64,000 bases of DNA, taken from NCBI RefSeq assembly GCF_003151135.1, contig NZ_QEQK01000002.1, forward strand, positions 235,759 to 299,758, in the 5' to 3' direction. Positions 35,905-46,133 of this stretch are shown here, one piece after another; the stretch's first letter is position 1, and every line of letters starts with the position of its first letter. The position numbers were made by a program, and so were the translations under genes. The DNA is from Abyssibacter profundi (GTDB taxonomy: Bacteria; Pseudomonadota; Gammaproteobacteria; Nevskiales; OUC007). The notes beneath the pieces were generated by a model. It saw nothing but the letters and a program-made list of their open reading frames with translations. It was not told where the DNA came from and searched no databases.

Positions 35905-38835
35905 CTAGACCCAGCGGCGGCGCAGTCCGGCCAGCAGCAAGACCAGTACGGATAACCAGCCCAGCGAGCCACTGCCGCCCGAGCTGTTGCGTTCGGCCGG
36001 GTTGTTCGGCTCACCACCCGGTGTGGGTGCGACAGCGACGGTGATCTTGGCCTGGGAGGTTCCACCCTGATCATCGGTCACGGTCAGGCTCGGCTCGAAC
36101 TCGCCGGCACGCGTGTAGGTATGCACGACGATCGAATCCGTGCCTTCCACCGAGCTGCCGTCCCCGAAATCGAACGCATACGACACGATATTGCGACCCT
36201 GGGCGGCAAACGAGGCCGAGCCATCAAACTCCACACGCAGTGGGGCGGGGCCTTCGGACCGGTCGATGCTCAACTGGGCCACCGTGCCGTTGTCCGGATT
36301 GGTGACCGTCACCGTGAGCGTGGTCCGGATGACCGTGATCTCGGACTGATCGGCCTTGCCGTCTGCATCGCTGACCACGACATAGGCGTGATACGTGCCC
36401 GCCTTGTCATAGGTGTGGGTCGCGGTTTCCGATGTCGTGGCCGGCATGAACTCCTCTGCCGAAGCCTCGTCACCGAAGACGAACTGATACATGAAGCCGT
36501 CGGACTCGATGTTGTCGCGGTTGCTGTAGCCGGAGTCCTGAGCGTTGAACTCGACGGTGAAGGGCGCCTCGGCCTCAACCATGCTGGTCTGCTGGCCATT
36601 GACGGTCATCACGGCGACGATGTCTTCGCCCGGCTCGTTGCCGTTCTCGCAGGCCGCCGGATCCTGGTCGGGATTCGGCGTGGAGGGACAGTTGTCGATT
36701 TCATCCCGGACACCATCGTTGTCGCTGTCGGTGTCGTCCTGCGAGTCGCAGGCGTCGCCGGTTCCATCGCCGTCAGTGTCGTCCTGCCCGGGGTTCGAAA
36801 CCATGGGGCAGTTGTCCTGCTCATCCGCAACACCGTCGCCATCAGAATCCAGCGGCACGACATCACCGCCGAGCACGGCAGCCGCCCGGGTGACGTCAGG
36901 CGATCCATCCTCAGCCAGATCGTAGATCGGCAGGGCGACGGAGCCGGTGATGCTCACGGCCGGGATCGTGGCGTCGCGGGAGAAGCTGCCGAAGAACTGG
37001 GTATGCTGCGGGAAGAACAGCAGCGCCAGCTCATCGCCAACTTCCAGGCGCTCGGCCACCCCGACCAGGTCCACCGAATGCGTGCCCAGGCCCCGAATCG
37101 GGTGGAGCTGGTCATCGATCAGCGGGTAGTTGGGCACCTGGCTACCTGCCTTGCGCAAACCCAGCCCGACATAGGTGATGCTGTCGCAGCCCAGCCGCGC
37201 GGTCGGAACCAGCGGTGCGCTGCAGTCCTGCACGGCCTCGTTGCCACCTGCCAGGCTGCTAATCGTCACATCCAGGTGAGGCAGCCCCATCAGCAGGCCC
37301 TCTTCAGCCACGGTACCGAGCGGGACTTCCGCGGGCAGATTGCCTGCAATGCCGGTGATGCCCAATGTGCCGTTGCGGACCGTGGTGGCGGGCACATCGA
37401 TGCGGGTAAAGCCGGGTTTCTCGCCGCCTTCAAAACCCTGTTCGGGCTGTGGTGCGAGCACATCGGCTTCTGCGATGGTGACCGAGGTGTCGTCGCCCAG
37501 AGCGAAGCACACCGTGTTGACTCCGCTGTCCGTGCCATTGCCTCGCAGCAAATCATCAAAGATCTGCTGGCGGTCGAACGCGCAGCTGCCCGATTCGCTG
37601 GCCTGACTGTCGGGCGCCTGGGCGAACGGCAGCACGTGTCCGCCGTTATGCGTGGACAGCGTCACGTTAGCACCCGCTGCGGCGAGGCACTGGGTGTTCC
37701 ACCAGGCCTCTGTGAGCGTGAACAGCGTGTCGGGCATGCCCTGGGTAATGAAGATGTCCACCCCGTCCAGATAGTCCGAACTCACGGGTCCGACCAGAAA
37801 ATCGCCCAATCCAGCGCGGCCGTCAGAGCCCGTAGCGGGGACCGGATTGGCGCCCGCGAAACCCATCGGAACCGCGTCGGGGCCGTAGGGCACATAGGGG
37901 CGGAACGGCAGGTTATTGGCCTCACACCAATGGCTTAGGCTGTGGTAGCGAAACCAATCCAGGGCCGCTCGTGGGAACTCGTTCAGGGAGGCGCCGCGCA
38001 CGACGGTCTCCTTGATGAACGGGTCCTGGCCGTCGCCCAGCAGCGGGCCGGCAAAAGGATCGGACTGCTGGCCCAGGGCCGCAAGCGCTAAATCCAGACT
38101 GGCGTTGCCGCTGGCTTCACCAATACCGACCAGGGCCAGTGACCACAAGGTCTTGACGGTATCGCCGGGGTTGAGCGCATAGCGCAGGTCGTGCCAGGTG
38201 ATGTCCGGCTGGAGCACATCCAGACGCTTCTTGGCATCGGTCATGAGCAGCAGCAACTGGTATCCGCCGCCGTAGCTTCCCCCGGTCGCGCCGACAACGA
38301 GGTTGGCACCGTCGGGCGTGCTGGTCTCCGCACGGCTCGTCCACTGGCCGGTGGATTCATCGCGCCAGGCCAGGTAATCAAGGTTTTGCTCGGCCCAATC
38401 GAGAATCTGGTTCAGGTATTGACCCTCGGCCTCCGGGTCCATGGTGCGGACCGTACCGCCGGACTCGCCGAACCCGCGCTGGTCGATTGAAATCACGGCG
38501 TAGCCGGACGCGCGGTAGCTGGAGAAACCATTATCGGCGGTGTTGCGACTGCCGCCGTAGCCATGCCCCTGCAGGATGAGCGGGTGGGCACCGTTCGAGG
38601 CATTGGCGCAGTCGATGCTGTCCGGCTCGAACACCTCGAAGCTGTTGGCAAATCCGTCCGGCGCTTCCAGGACGACGTGGTAATGACGTCCACCGGTGGT
38701 CTCGGTATCGGTCTCACAGGAAGCGTTAACAACGGGTGCGGGTGATTCGGAGCCGGGCAGGTCCTGTGCATGGCCGACAGCGGCCAGACAGGACAGCGCA
38801 GCACCCATGGCGACCCCAAGGTGCAGGTGTTTCAT
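35905..38835 (-). CDS. Secreted CocE/X-Pro-peptidase-like hydrolase with TSP3 and PKD domains and a GlyGly-CTERM tail
   Basis: A 976-residue exported enzyme. The signal peptide ends near GHAQ. Residues about 50-640 form an alpha/beta-hydrolase of the X-Pro dipeptidyl-peptidase/CocE group ([18 protein letters not shown]) with nucleophile GGSYGG (Ser187). Residues about 658-732 hold thrombospondin type 3 calcium repeats ([28 protein letters not shown]). Two PKD-type domains follow (FVFGDEAS near 788, AFDFGDGS near 892). The tail [19 protein letters not shown] then RRRW is a GlyGly-CTERM sorting signal, the substrate tag for rhombosortase. It is probably surface displayed; the substrate is unknown. 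Confidence 0.88.
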   Translation of the reverse strand: MKHLHLGVAMGAALSCLAAVGHAQDLPGSESPAPVVNASCETDTETTGGRHYHVVLEAPDGFANSFEVFEPDSIDCANASNGAHPLILQGHGYGGSRNTADNGFSSYRASGYAVISIDQRGFGESGGTVRTMDPEAEGQYLNQILDWAEQNLDYLAWRDESTGQWTSRAETSTPDGANLVVGATGGSYGGGYQLLLLMTDAKKRLDVLQPDITWHDLRYALNPGDTVKTLWSLALVGIGEASGNASLDLALAALGQQSDPFAGPLLGDGQDPFIKETVVRGASLNEFPRAALDWFRYHSLSHWCEANNLPFRPYVPYGPDAVPMGFAGANPVPATGSDGRAGLGDFLVGPVSSDYLDGVDIFITQGMPDTLFTLTEAWWNTQCLAAAGANVTLSTHNGGHVLPFAQAPDSQASESGSCAFDRQQIFDDLLRGNGTDSGVNTVCFALGDDTSVTIAEADVLAPQPEQGFEGGEKPGFTRIDVPATTVRNGTLGITGIAGNLPAEVPLGTVAEEGLLMGLPHLDVTISSLAGGNEAVQDCSAPLVPTARLGCDSITYVGLGLRKAGSQVPNYPLIDDQLHPIRGLGTHSVDLVGVAERLEVGDELALLFFPQHTQFFGSFSRDATIPAVSITGSVALPIYDLAEDGSPDVTRAAAVLGGDVVPLDSDGDGVADEQDNCPMVSNPGQDDTDGDGTGDACDSQDDTDSDNDGVRDEIDNCPSTPNPDQDPAACENGNEPGEDIVAVMTVNGQQTSMVEAEAPFTVEFNAQDSGYSNRDNIESDGFMYQFVFGDEASAEEFMPATTSETATHTYDKAGTYHAYVVVSDADGKADQSEITVIRTTLTVTVTNPDNGTVAQLSIDRSEGPAPLRVEFDGSASFAAQGRNIVSYAFDFGDGSSVEGTDSIVVHTYTRAGEFEPSLTVTDDQGGTSQAKITVAVAPTPGGEPNNPAERNSSGGSGSLGWLSVLVLLLAGLRRRWV

Positions 38836-38982
38836 TGTGTCTCCTCAGTCCGGCCGGTCGATGCGGGCCGGGTTGTTATCGTGGTGCAACCAAGACGCCG
38901 AAGGATGGTTTTCGACGTAAAGAACATGTTAATCCACCGGGGCGCTTTGCACCAGTGGTAAAAACGTCCCTACCGAACGGGG

Positions 38983-40860
38983 GTGGCGGCACTTGGGACT
39001 CAAGAATTCGTTAAGTTTGCCGACACGCAGCGCATAACAAGCATTGACCATCGCAGGGACGCTCGGACTGACGTGACCACCGACATCGCAAAAATCATCG
39101 CCGGGGAATCGGTCCGGACCGTGTTTCAGCCGATTTATCGGGTTCGCGACGGCGCGGTCTCCGGTTTTGAGGCCCTGACACGAGGGCCAGCGGGACTTTG
39201 GGAAAGTCCGGTCGAGCTGTTCCGTGCCGCCGAACGTGCAGGCCTGGAGGCGGAACTCGATGCCGTTTGCCGCAGAAAGGCGGTGACGTGATTCAGTGAT
39301 CTGGGCCTGCCAGGCCTGTTGTTCATGAATGTGTCGCCACAGGTGCTGCTGAGCATGCTGGACGTTCATGAGCGGGTTCCGGACTGGATGCAGCGCCACG
39401 GTGTCGATCCGGCATCGGTGATTGTGGAGATTTCCGAAAGCAAGCCATTCGATGAGATCGAGGCGGTCATCGATGCCATCCAGATTTACCGGCAGGCCGG
39501 GTTTCGGTTTGCCCTGGACGACCTGGGCGCCGGGTACGCCGGATTGCGGGTCTGGTCGCAGCTACGACCCGCCTTCGTCAAAGTGGATCGCCACTTCGTC
39601 GCCGACTGCGACCAGGATCCGGCAAAACGAGAGTTTCTCCGGTCGATTAAGGGAATCTCCAATTATCTGGGCTGTGAGGTCGTCGCAGAGGGCATCGAGC
39701 GGGAGCAGGAAGCCGCCGTCATTCGCACGCTTGGTATCGACCACGCGCAGGGCTTCGGCTTGGCCCGCCCGGTGGAGTCACCGCCTATCGACAGCACCAC
39801 GGTGTTTCAGGAGCAGGGCGGCTACGGGCGAGGACTGGGACTCACCGAATCGCTGGCAAGCCTGATACAGCCCACCGCAATCGTCGCTCCTGACGATACG
39901 GCCGAGTCGGTGCTGGACCGAATTCAGGATTGGGAGTCGCTGCCAGACATCCCGGTGGTCGATGACGGGCGTGCCGTCGGGTCGGTCAATCGGGTGCGTC
40001 TGCTGGATCGATTTGCTCGACGCTTTACGCGGGAGCTGCATGGGCGTGAACCCATCGTGCAATTTCTGGATGACCTGGCGCCCGTGCTTGAGGTGGATAC
40101 GAGTATCGAAGAGGCGAGCCGGCGTCTGTCAGCGAGGTCGCCGGATGTGCTGCCGTCCTGTGCGGTTGTTGTGGAACAGGGTGTTTATCGGGGGGTAGTG
40201 CCGGCCAGCGCATTAATGAGGCGGCTCAGCGAAGCCCAGATACGCGCCGCGCGCTACAGCAATCCATTGACGCTTCTTCCGGGCAATGTCCCGATCGTCG
40301 AACGCATCCAGGCCCTGCTGGATCGTCGGTCCGACTTCAGCGTCGCCTACTGCGATCTCAATCACTTCAAGCCGTTCAATGACGTGTATGGGTATGCGGT
40401 CGGGGACGAGGCGCTGCAGCTCATCGCGGAAATTCTGGCCGAGCACATGGCGGGCGAGGACGATTTCATCGGCCATATCGGCGGGGACGACTTTGTCGTC
40501 GTCAGCGAATCGGAGCGTTTCGAAGCCTGCGTTCGGCGTGTCGCGGAGACGTTCGCCGAGCGGGTCAAACGCTTGTACCGACCCGAGCATCTGGCCTTGG
40601 GCGGCATTCTCGCGGTGGATCGGGCCGGACGGGAGACGACGTTTCCGCTGATGCGCCTGGCCATCGGAGTCGTCAGGCCAGATCCCCAGCAGTGCCAGTC
40701 ACATCACGATGTCGCCACGATGGCCAGCGACGCCAAGCATCAAGCCAAGCTCGCCGAGCCCGATTACGTCTTCTTCTGCCGAAGGCGGTCTCCATCGGCG
40801 GTGGTCGAGGTCGGAGATAAGCCGGACGAGGACGATGAATTTCAGCTCTACAAGCTGTAG
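38983..40860 (+). pseudogene. EAL-CBS-GGDEF cyclic di-GMP protein interrupted by an in-frame TGA
   Basis: One reading frame of 626 codons is split by a single TGA at 39289-39291. Before it lies the beginning of an EAL phosphodiesterase domain (FQPIYRVRDGAVSGFEALTRG). Directly after it, in the same frame, the domain continues (FSDLGLPGLLFMNVSP, IVEISES, DDLGAGYAGL, VKVDRHF, VVAEGIE, QGFGLARP). A CBS-pair region (about 39840-40260) and a GGDEF domain with the variant GGDDF and no RxxD inhibitory site follow. All catalytic EAL motifs flank the stop. The start may be GTG 38983 or GTG 39073; a restart at 39319 would lack the EAL signature. It could be a recent nonsense mutation, a sequencing error or readthrough. 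Confidence 0.85.
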
Positions 40861-40876
40861 TGCGTCTGCCTGTGGG

Positions 40877-41149
40877 TTATCGCGACGGGGGACGGCGGTC
40901 TTTCCAGTGCGTGATGTCTTCCCACAGCGTTTCGATGGCCGCCCGGATCTCATGCCAAGCTTCCGCACCGGCGGTACGCAGGTCGGCCAGCTTGTGCTCG
41001 GTCGAGGCCAGGTGGGCCTCCAGCCGGTCGATCTCTTCGTGCTGGGATTGCTGACTGACCTCGTCGTGCTCGGCACGTAGCTCTTCAAGCGTGCGGCGCG
41101 CCCGATCCATCCGGGCTTCCAGATCCGATAGGTCGTTCTTGCTGTCCAT
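40877..41149 (-). CDS. Small coiled-coil protein next to a phosphate symporter
   Basis: A 90-residue, highly charged protein without a signal or membrane segment. Heptad-like hydrophobic spacing over residues about 7-75 (LEARMDRARRTLEELRAEHDEV) predicts a long coiled coil. The start at 41149 has GGGAG upstream and lies 10 bases after the stop of the Na/phosphate symporter gene, so the two are surely co-transcribed. I do not recognise a family; it may be a soluble partner of the transporter. Confidence 0.75.
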   Translation of the reverse strand: MDSKNDLSDLEARMDRARRTLEELRAEHDEVSQQSQHEEIDRLEAHLASTEHKLADLRTAGAEAWHEIRAAIETLWEDITHWKDRRPPSR

Positions 41150-41159
41150 CGCGTGCTCC

Positions 41160-42332
41160 CTAGTTAAACACGAACACCATGGCGCCCGGCACCAAGAAGA
41201 AGACACCCAGGATATAGCTCAGTGCCAGTGATTTACGTTCGCTGGCCACACCCGCAAGTGTTTCGGCGCAGCGAATGGGGAAATCGGTGACATGCGTCGC
41301 TCGAAGCCAGTTGGGGATCAGGTAGATCACCAACACGCCCAGCACGTTGTAGATGAGGTGCACCAGTGCAATCTGCAACGCTGCGCCTGCCAATGTGCCC
41401 GACACGGCGGTTGCGGCCAATAGTGCGGTGACACAGGTTCCGATGTTCGCGCCCAGCGTAAAGGGATAGATGTCCTTGGTCTTGAACACGCCCGAGCCGG
41501 CCAGCGGGACCATGAGGCTGGTGGTTGTCGACGAGGACTGAACCAGGATGGTCACCAGGGTTCCAGAACCGATGCCCGACATCGGTCCGCTACCGATTGC
41601 AGCGTGCAGGATGCGTTTGGCCCTGCCGACCAGGGCCGATCGCAGCAGCCTGCCAACCCGAATCACCGCCACAAGAATCATCACAACGCCCAGTGCAACC
41701 ATGAGTACGCCCGTGAGCATGTCATCGAAACCCAGCCCGCGCAGACCGCTCTGGATCAGCTCGACGCCTGGTTTGGTGAGCGGCTTCATGAAGTTGAAAC
41801 CCTTGATCGACAATTCCGCATCGGAGGCGAACACGTTGACCAGGGCAGCGGCTGATTTCTGCAGAAACCCGGTCATGATCTCCAGCGGAAGAAAGACCAG
41901 GACGCTGATCAGGTTAAAGAAATCATGCACCGTGGCCGCTGAGAACGCCTGTCGGAATTCCTGTTTCTCACGCACATGGCCGAGGCTGACAATGGTGTTC
42001 GTAATCGTGGTTCCGATATTCGCCCCCATGACCATCGGAATCGCGATGGACACCGGGAGGCCGCCGGCCACCAGGCCCACGATAATGGAGGTGACGGTGG
42101 ATGAACTCTGGATGAGTGCCGTGGCCAGGGTGCCGATGATCAAACCCATAAAGGGGTTGGTGGCAAAGGCGAACAGGGTTTCGGCATCCTCTTTTGCGGC
42201 CGTTTTGAAGCCGGTTCCAATCGTGGCAACGGCGACCAGCAACAAGTAGATCAACGCAGCAATTCCAAACCAGAGCAAAGCGCTCGAACGCGGTTGCTCC
42301 AACTGGCCCAGCGGCTTCGTGGTTTCAGTCAT
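41160..42332 (-). CDS. Na+/phosphate symporter, NptA/PNaS family
   Basis: A 390-residue inner-membrane transporter with 8-9 hydrophobic helices and an internal duplication: each half contains a QSSST signature (ALIQSSSTVTS and ILVQSSSTTTS) and a GANIGT motif, the hallmark of sodium-dependent phosphate transporters. It lacks the C-terminal PhoU-like domain seen in many bacterial members; instead a separate small coiled-coil protein is encoded immediately downstream. Confidence 0.92.
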   Translation of the reverse strand: MTETTKPLGQLEQPRSSALLWFGIAALIYLLLVAVATIGTGFKTAAKEDAETLFAFATNPFMGLIIGTLATALIQSSSTVTSIIVGLVAGGLPVSIAIPMVMGANIGTTITNTIVSLGHVREKQEFRQAFSAATVHDFFNLISVLVFLPLEIMTGFLQKSAAALVNVFASDAELSIKGFNFMKPLTKPGVELIQSGLRGLGFDDMLTGVLMVALGVVMILVAVIRVGRLLRSALVGRAKRILHAAIGSGPMSGIGSGTLVTILVQSSSTTTSLMVPLAGSGVFKTKDIYPFTLGANIGTCVTALLAATAVSGTLAGAALQIALVHLIYNVLGVLVIYLIPNWLRATHVTDFPIRCAETLAGVASERKSLALSYILGVFFLVPGAMVFVFN

Positions 42333-42400
42333 GTGATGGTTGATTTCCGAGGTTGGCTGTTACGCGTCAATCGGTGGAAGGGCGGTCGTGCCCGGATTGC

Positions 42401-43624
42401 CTATGAAGTGCTGTTGTCAGAGGCGAATGACGGATCCAGCGGTCCCAGGCCCAGCGCCTCACCCAGACGGGACAGTAACGCGGACTGCACCCGCAGGGCG
42501 ATCATCGCATCGGCGAGCAGACGGGATCCTTCGACATTATCGGGGGCGATGAGCTGTGCAAAGCCCTGACCGGCGTCGCCTGCGCGTTGGACCCGCGTCA
42601 GGCGGCGTCGTGTTGTCGCCAGGGCGCGATCGATCTGCCCTGCGAGATTGGCATCGGCATGGCGCGCCAGATCAGCCAGCGCAACGGGCGCAGCCTTGCC
42701 GTCGATCCGGCCGTAGTAGAACTGCTCGATACCGAGGGCGGTGTTGAGCAGCGACGCATGGGTATTGTTGGAGAACTGGTCCTGCGCCTGCTCTGGCCGT
42801 CGACTGTGCAGCGGTGTCTCGATTCGACGGTCTGCCAGGATGTCCGACGAGACCGTCACCAAGCCGATGAGGGCGCGCTGCAGCCCCAACTCTGGGTCGC
42901 CGTGGACAAGACGGTAACCGTAGGTACCCGGCTTGTCGGCCCAAACTGCCGCCATGCGTTCGAGTTCCCAGACCAGCAGTTCGGTCATGGCCAGAAGCCA
43001 CTGCCCCCGCCGGCGACAGTGTCGCGTGGGGGCGGCGCGTGGCCCGCTGGTACAGGTGCTCGAATCCAGGGCGTAATCGGTCCAGGGACGCTGCCCGGCA
43101 CCCGAGCCATCTCGGTGCTGCCCCCACAAAAGAAACTCGATGGCGTGATAACCCGTGGGAACCTGGGTGGGATCCATGCTCAGCGCCTGGATGTCCAGCA
43201 GCAGGCGCCGATCAACGCTGCGGGTATCCAAGGTTCGCCCGGCCACATGCAGACGCTCGGTGGTCACGAGCGTGAACCCGTCCTCGATCTCGCCATCATC
43301 CGTGTAGTCAATGAAGCCTGGATCAATCGGCCAGCGATTAACCCGGGGGACCCACTCGTCGACAAACCAATGTCCGAACCGCAAGGCTTCGGTACGGGAG
43401 TAAGGTGCGCGGGCGCGGCGCCAGGCGCGACGTGCCTGCGTCATGGCCTCGGCGGAGGGTGACCGGACGAGGGTCTTGACCCGGGTCTGCAGGTCACGCG
43501 CGCCGGCCAGCGCGGCCCGATACTCGGCATAAGCCACGCTGCGGTAGCTGTCCAACGCCTTGGCGGGGTCAGGAGGGGGCTGGGTGCCGCAGGCAGTCAC
43601 CGCGGCGGCAGCCAAGGTTGCCAA
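42401..43624 (-). CDS. Imelysin-like periplasmic lipoprotein
   Basis: A protein of about 407 residues of the imelysin (ICMP, insulin-cleaving membrane protease/IrpA) family, many members of which are linked to iron uptake. It carries the GxHxxE motif in GYHAIEFLLWG, the paired helical repeats of the family, and QFSNNTHASLL in the second half. The N-terminus ends in TAC, a lipobox-like site. The start is uncertain: TTG 43624 gives a short signal, while an in-frame CTG at 43645 would begin L-Q-R-G-L-T-G-L, a better lipoprotein signal; no in-frame ATG exists nearby. The gap 43625-43840 holds nothing recognisable. Confidence 0.82.
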   Translation of the reverse strand: MATLAAAAVTACGTQPPPDPAKALDSYRSVAYAEYRAALAGARDLQTRVKTLVRSPSAEAMTQARRAWRRARAPYSRTEALRFGHWFVDEWVPRVNRWPIDPGFIDYTDDGEIEDGFTLVTTERLHVAGRTLDTRSVDRRLLLDIQALSMDPTQVPTGYHAIEFLLWGQHRDGSGAGQRPWTDYALDSSTCTSGPRAAPTRHCRRRGQWLLAMTELLVWELERMAAVWADKPGTYGYRLVHGDPELGLQRALIGLVTVSSDILADRRIETPLHSRRPEQAQDQFSNNTHASLLNTALGIEQFYYGRIDGKAAPVALADLARHADANLAGQIDRALATTRRRLTRVQRAGDAGQGFAQLIAPDNVEGSRLLADAMIALRVQSALLSRLGEALGLGPLDPSFASDNSTS

Positions 43625-43840
43625 GCCCGTCAGGCCTCGCTGCAGGGGAACTGGAGATGGGATGTTGATAAGCGTCAGCCTGGACGAAAGGTCACGGGCA
43701 CCGGAGCGAGTTCAGACACACGGTCGCATAAGCGAGCCAGCGCCGCGCCGAGTGATGCCGATAGGCGGCGGCATTTTAGCGCGAAGCGAGCGCGGCGGGC
43801 AGTTGGCTGCGCAGGGAATGACCGGCGGTCGTGTCCGATG

Positions 43841-44263
43841 TCAGACCAACTGGGCATTCAGAGTGATGGCGGGTTTCAGCGCCTTGGAGATCGGGCAGCC
43901 GGTTTTTGCTGTCTGGGCCGCGTCCAGAAAATCCGCCTCTGATGCGCCGGGTACCGATGCCCGAACATCCAGGTGAATCCGCGTGATGGCAAAGCCCCCC
44001 TCGGTTTGGTCAAGCGTGACGGCGGCATCCACATCGATGAAGTCAGGTGACAGGTCGGCCTGACCCAGCATCATGGCCAGGGCCATGGCGTAGCAACTGG
44101 CGTGGGCGGCGCCGATCAGTTCTTCGGGGTTGGTGCCTTGTTTGTCTTCGAAGCGGGTGGGAAACGAGTAGGGGGACTCAGCCAGTACCCCGCTCTCCGA
44201 TGACACATGGCCCTGGCCGGCTTTCAGTGCGCCGGTCCAGCGAGCCTGAGCAGTCCGTTTCAT
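43841..44263 (-). CDS. osmC: OsmC-family peroxiredoxin
   Basis: A 140-residue hydroperoxide reductase. The two reactive cysteines are in HASCYAMAL and KTGCPIS, and the N-terminus MKRTAQARWTGALKAGQG fits the OsmC subgroup. It reduces organic hydroperoxides in the cytoplasm and is often induced by osmotic or oxidative stress. It lies 81 bases after the crotonase stop on the same strand, perhaps as a separate transcript. Confidence 0.92.
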   Translation of the reverse strand: MKRTAQARWTGALKAGQGHVSSESGVLAESPYSFPTRFEDKQGTNPEELIGAAHASCYAMALAMMLGQADLSPDFIDVDAAVTLDQTEGGFAITRIHLDVRASVPGASEADFLDAAQTAKTGCPISKALKPAITLNAQLV

Positions 44264-44344
44264 GCAGCCTCCAGATGGATGTGAGGTAGGGCCGCCTTCA
44301 GTGCGGCGATCCCAGTTTCTGCGACTGCTGTGGTCGCCACAGGT

Positions 44345-45139
44345 TCACTGTTTGCGATCGTCTAATGACTGGCCGTGGCGGCCTACGCCGTCTCGAAAGC
44401 GACTGGCACCGGCAACGGTTTCGCCGGATGCCAGCGTCTCCAGCCCGAATTCGAACTCCTGGGCCATCGCGGCAGGCTCATCCAGCCCCCATTGCGCTAA
44501 CAGGCTCTGTCGGTCGTTGCGCAGACAGGTCTGCGGCCGTTCGGTCAGCTCGGCCGCCAGTGCCTGTGCGCTGGCCAAGGCCTGACCCCGCGGGACCAGC
44601 CGATTCACCAGGCCGAATTCCAGCGCCTCAATGGCACCGACGGCGCGGCCGGTCAAGACCATATCCATGGCGCGGCTTTGGCCGATCAGCCGCGGTAGAC
44701 GAACCGTGCCACCGTCAATCAGCGGAACGCCGAAGCGACGGCAGAACACGCCGAACACCGCCGTATCGTCGGCGACACGCAGGTCGCACCACAGCGCCAG
44801 CTCCAGCCCGCCCGCCACGGCATGCCCCTCAATGGCGGCGATCACCGGTTTGCTGAGTTGCAGCCGGGATAGTCCCATCGGCGCGTCACCGGAGCGATCG
44901 ATGCGATTGCTGCGGGCCGGGTCCTGACTGGCCACGGCCTTGAGATCAGCGCCTGCACAAAAGCCGGTCTCCGCCCCGGTGAGCACGGCCGCACGCAGCG
45001 AAGCATCCGCCTCGAACGCCCGGAAAACCTCGGCGAGGGCATCGGCGGTGGGTCGATCCACGCAATTGCGTTGCTCGGGGCGATTAATCGTGACGGTGAG
45101 CACGGCGCCCTGCCGGCTGCTGATGACCAATGGCTTCAT
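44345..45139 (-). CDS. Crotonase/enoyl-CoA hydratase family protein
   Basis: A 264-residue crotonase-fold enzyme acting on acyl-CoA. It has the CoA-binding FCAGADLKAVA and the oxyanion-hole region EGHAVAGGLELALWCDLRVA, which keeps the first catalytic Glu (GGLEL). The second Glu of classical hydratases, in the segment before GVPLIDGGTVRL, aligns here with Cys in VFCRRFG, so it may not be a simple hydratase. The start at 45139 has GGAG seven bases upstream and lies four bases after the desaturase stop; the frame is open to 45418 but that is shadow of the desaturase gene. Confidence 0.88.
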   Translation of the reverse strand: MKPLVISSRQGAVLTVTINRPEQRNCVDRPTADALAEVFRAFEADASLRAAVLTGAETGFCAGADLKAVASQDPARSNRIDRSGDAPMGLSRLQLSKPVIAAIEGHAVAGGLELALWCDLRVADDTAVFGVFCRRFGVPLIDGGTVRLPRLIGQSRAMDMVLTGRAVGAIEALEFGLVNRLVPRGQALASAQALAAELTERPQTCLRNDRQSLLAQWGLDEPAAMAQEFEFGLETLASGETVAGASRFRDGVGRHGQSLDDRKQ

Positions 45140-45143
45140 CTGA

Positions 45144-46133
45144 TTACTCCTGGGTGGACACCGGAACATGGCGACTGCAGGCCAATGCCAGTACCTCGCG
45201 GTAACCGGGCGGCGCTGCGACATGCTGACGATCTCGCAGCAGGCGGTGCAGGGCGGGCAGCCGGTAGTAGGGAACGGAGGCCATGAAATGGTGCTCCAGG
45301 TGGTAATTGACGTGCATGGGGGCGACGGTGCAGCGGGCCAACCATCCCGCCTGCGTGGTCCGGGTATTGCTGCGGATATCGGCACCGGCGGGCAGCATGG
45401 CGTGCTCGGCCAATGCACGAATCCGTACGAACACAGGAAATGCGAACAGATAGCCAGCCAGCCAGATACCGTAAAGCGCTCCGTGGCCTAGCTGGATCAG
45501 CACACCGGCCAGCACCGCGTTGGTCACCAGCATCCCGCTGCTATTGCGGATCAAGGCGATGGGATACGACCACCAGCGGCGTCCATTGCGGGGCAGGCGC
45601 TCGATGTCGTTGGCAACGGTCCAGCGAATAACGCCGGCATCCATCAAGACCAAACCGAACATGACCTTGACCATGGTGTAGCCACTGATGTCCCGCAGCA
45701 GCTTGCGGGCGAAGCGGGCGCGGGTCGTGGGGTAGCTCCGATAAAGTGATTCATCGGGGTCACCGGGCTGGCCTGCACGTTTGTGATGTCGATTGTGATG
45801 GGCCCGATATCGCCCGACGTGCTGCCAGATCGGGCGGGCACAAAGCCAATCGGCAGCGTGGTCGTTCAGCCACCGTGTTCTGAAGAGCGTACGATGTGCG
45901 GCTTCGTGTTCAAGAATCGCCAATGCCAGTTGACGATTGCCCATTGCTACAACGGCCAGCAGCCAGGTGACCGGATGCGGCAGCATTGCGCAGAGTGCGA
46001 ACAGCGCCGCAATCGACGCCCAGACCGAGACGATTGCCCAGCCGCCGCGAGCATCCGACCGGCGTGTCAGGGCCGCGATTTCGTCGCGGCTTAACCAGTC
46101 GGTCGGTCGCAAGGGGCTGTGCGTATCAGCCAT
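45144..46133 (-). CDS. Membrane fatty-acid desaturase
   Basis: A 329-residue di-iron membrane desaturase. The three histidine boxes are HEAAH (about residue 76), HHNRHH (about 112) and HLEHH near residue 280, and four to five hydrophobic helices lie between them. It would introduce a double bond or hydroxyl into a fatty-acyl or related lipid. The gene overlaps the PaaX-type regulator by 8 bases and is followed 4 bases later by the crotonase gene, so the three form one operon. Confidence 0.9.
   Translation of the reverse strand: MADTHSPLRPTDWLSRDEIAALTRRSDARGGWAIVSVWASIAALFALCAMLPHPVTWLLAVVAMGNRQLALAILEHEAAHRTLFRTRWLNDHAADWLCARPIWQHVGRYRAHHNRHHKRAGQPGDPDESLYRSYPTTRARFARKLLRDISGYTMVKVMFGLVLMDAGVIRWTVANDIERLPRNGRRWWSYPIALIRNSSGMLVTNAVLAGVLIQLGHGALYGIWLAGYLFAFPVFVRIRALAEHAMLPAGADIRSNTRTTQAGWLARCTVAPMHVNYHLEHHFMASVPYYRLPALHRLLRDRQHVAAPPGYREVLALACSRHVPVSTQE

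Noticed and set aside
36121..37938. A 605-codon open frame opposite the secreted hydrolase gene
   Set aside because: It is antisense to a gene with clear domains, and its translation is low-complexity with no family motif; long antisense frames are common in GC-rich DNA.
39319..40860. A separate short GGDEF gene starting at ATG 39319
   Set aside because: The frame upstream of the TGA holds the first EAL motifs in the same frame, so this is the remainder of one interrupted gene.
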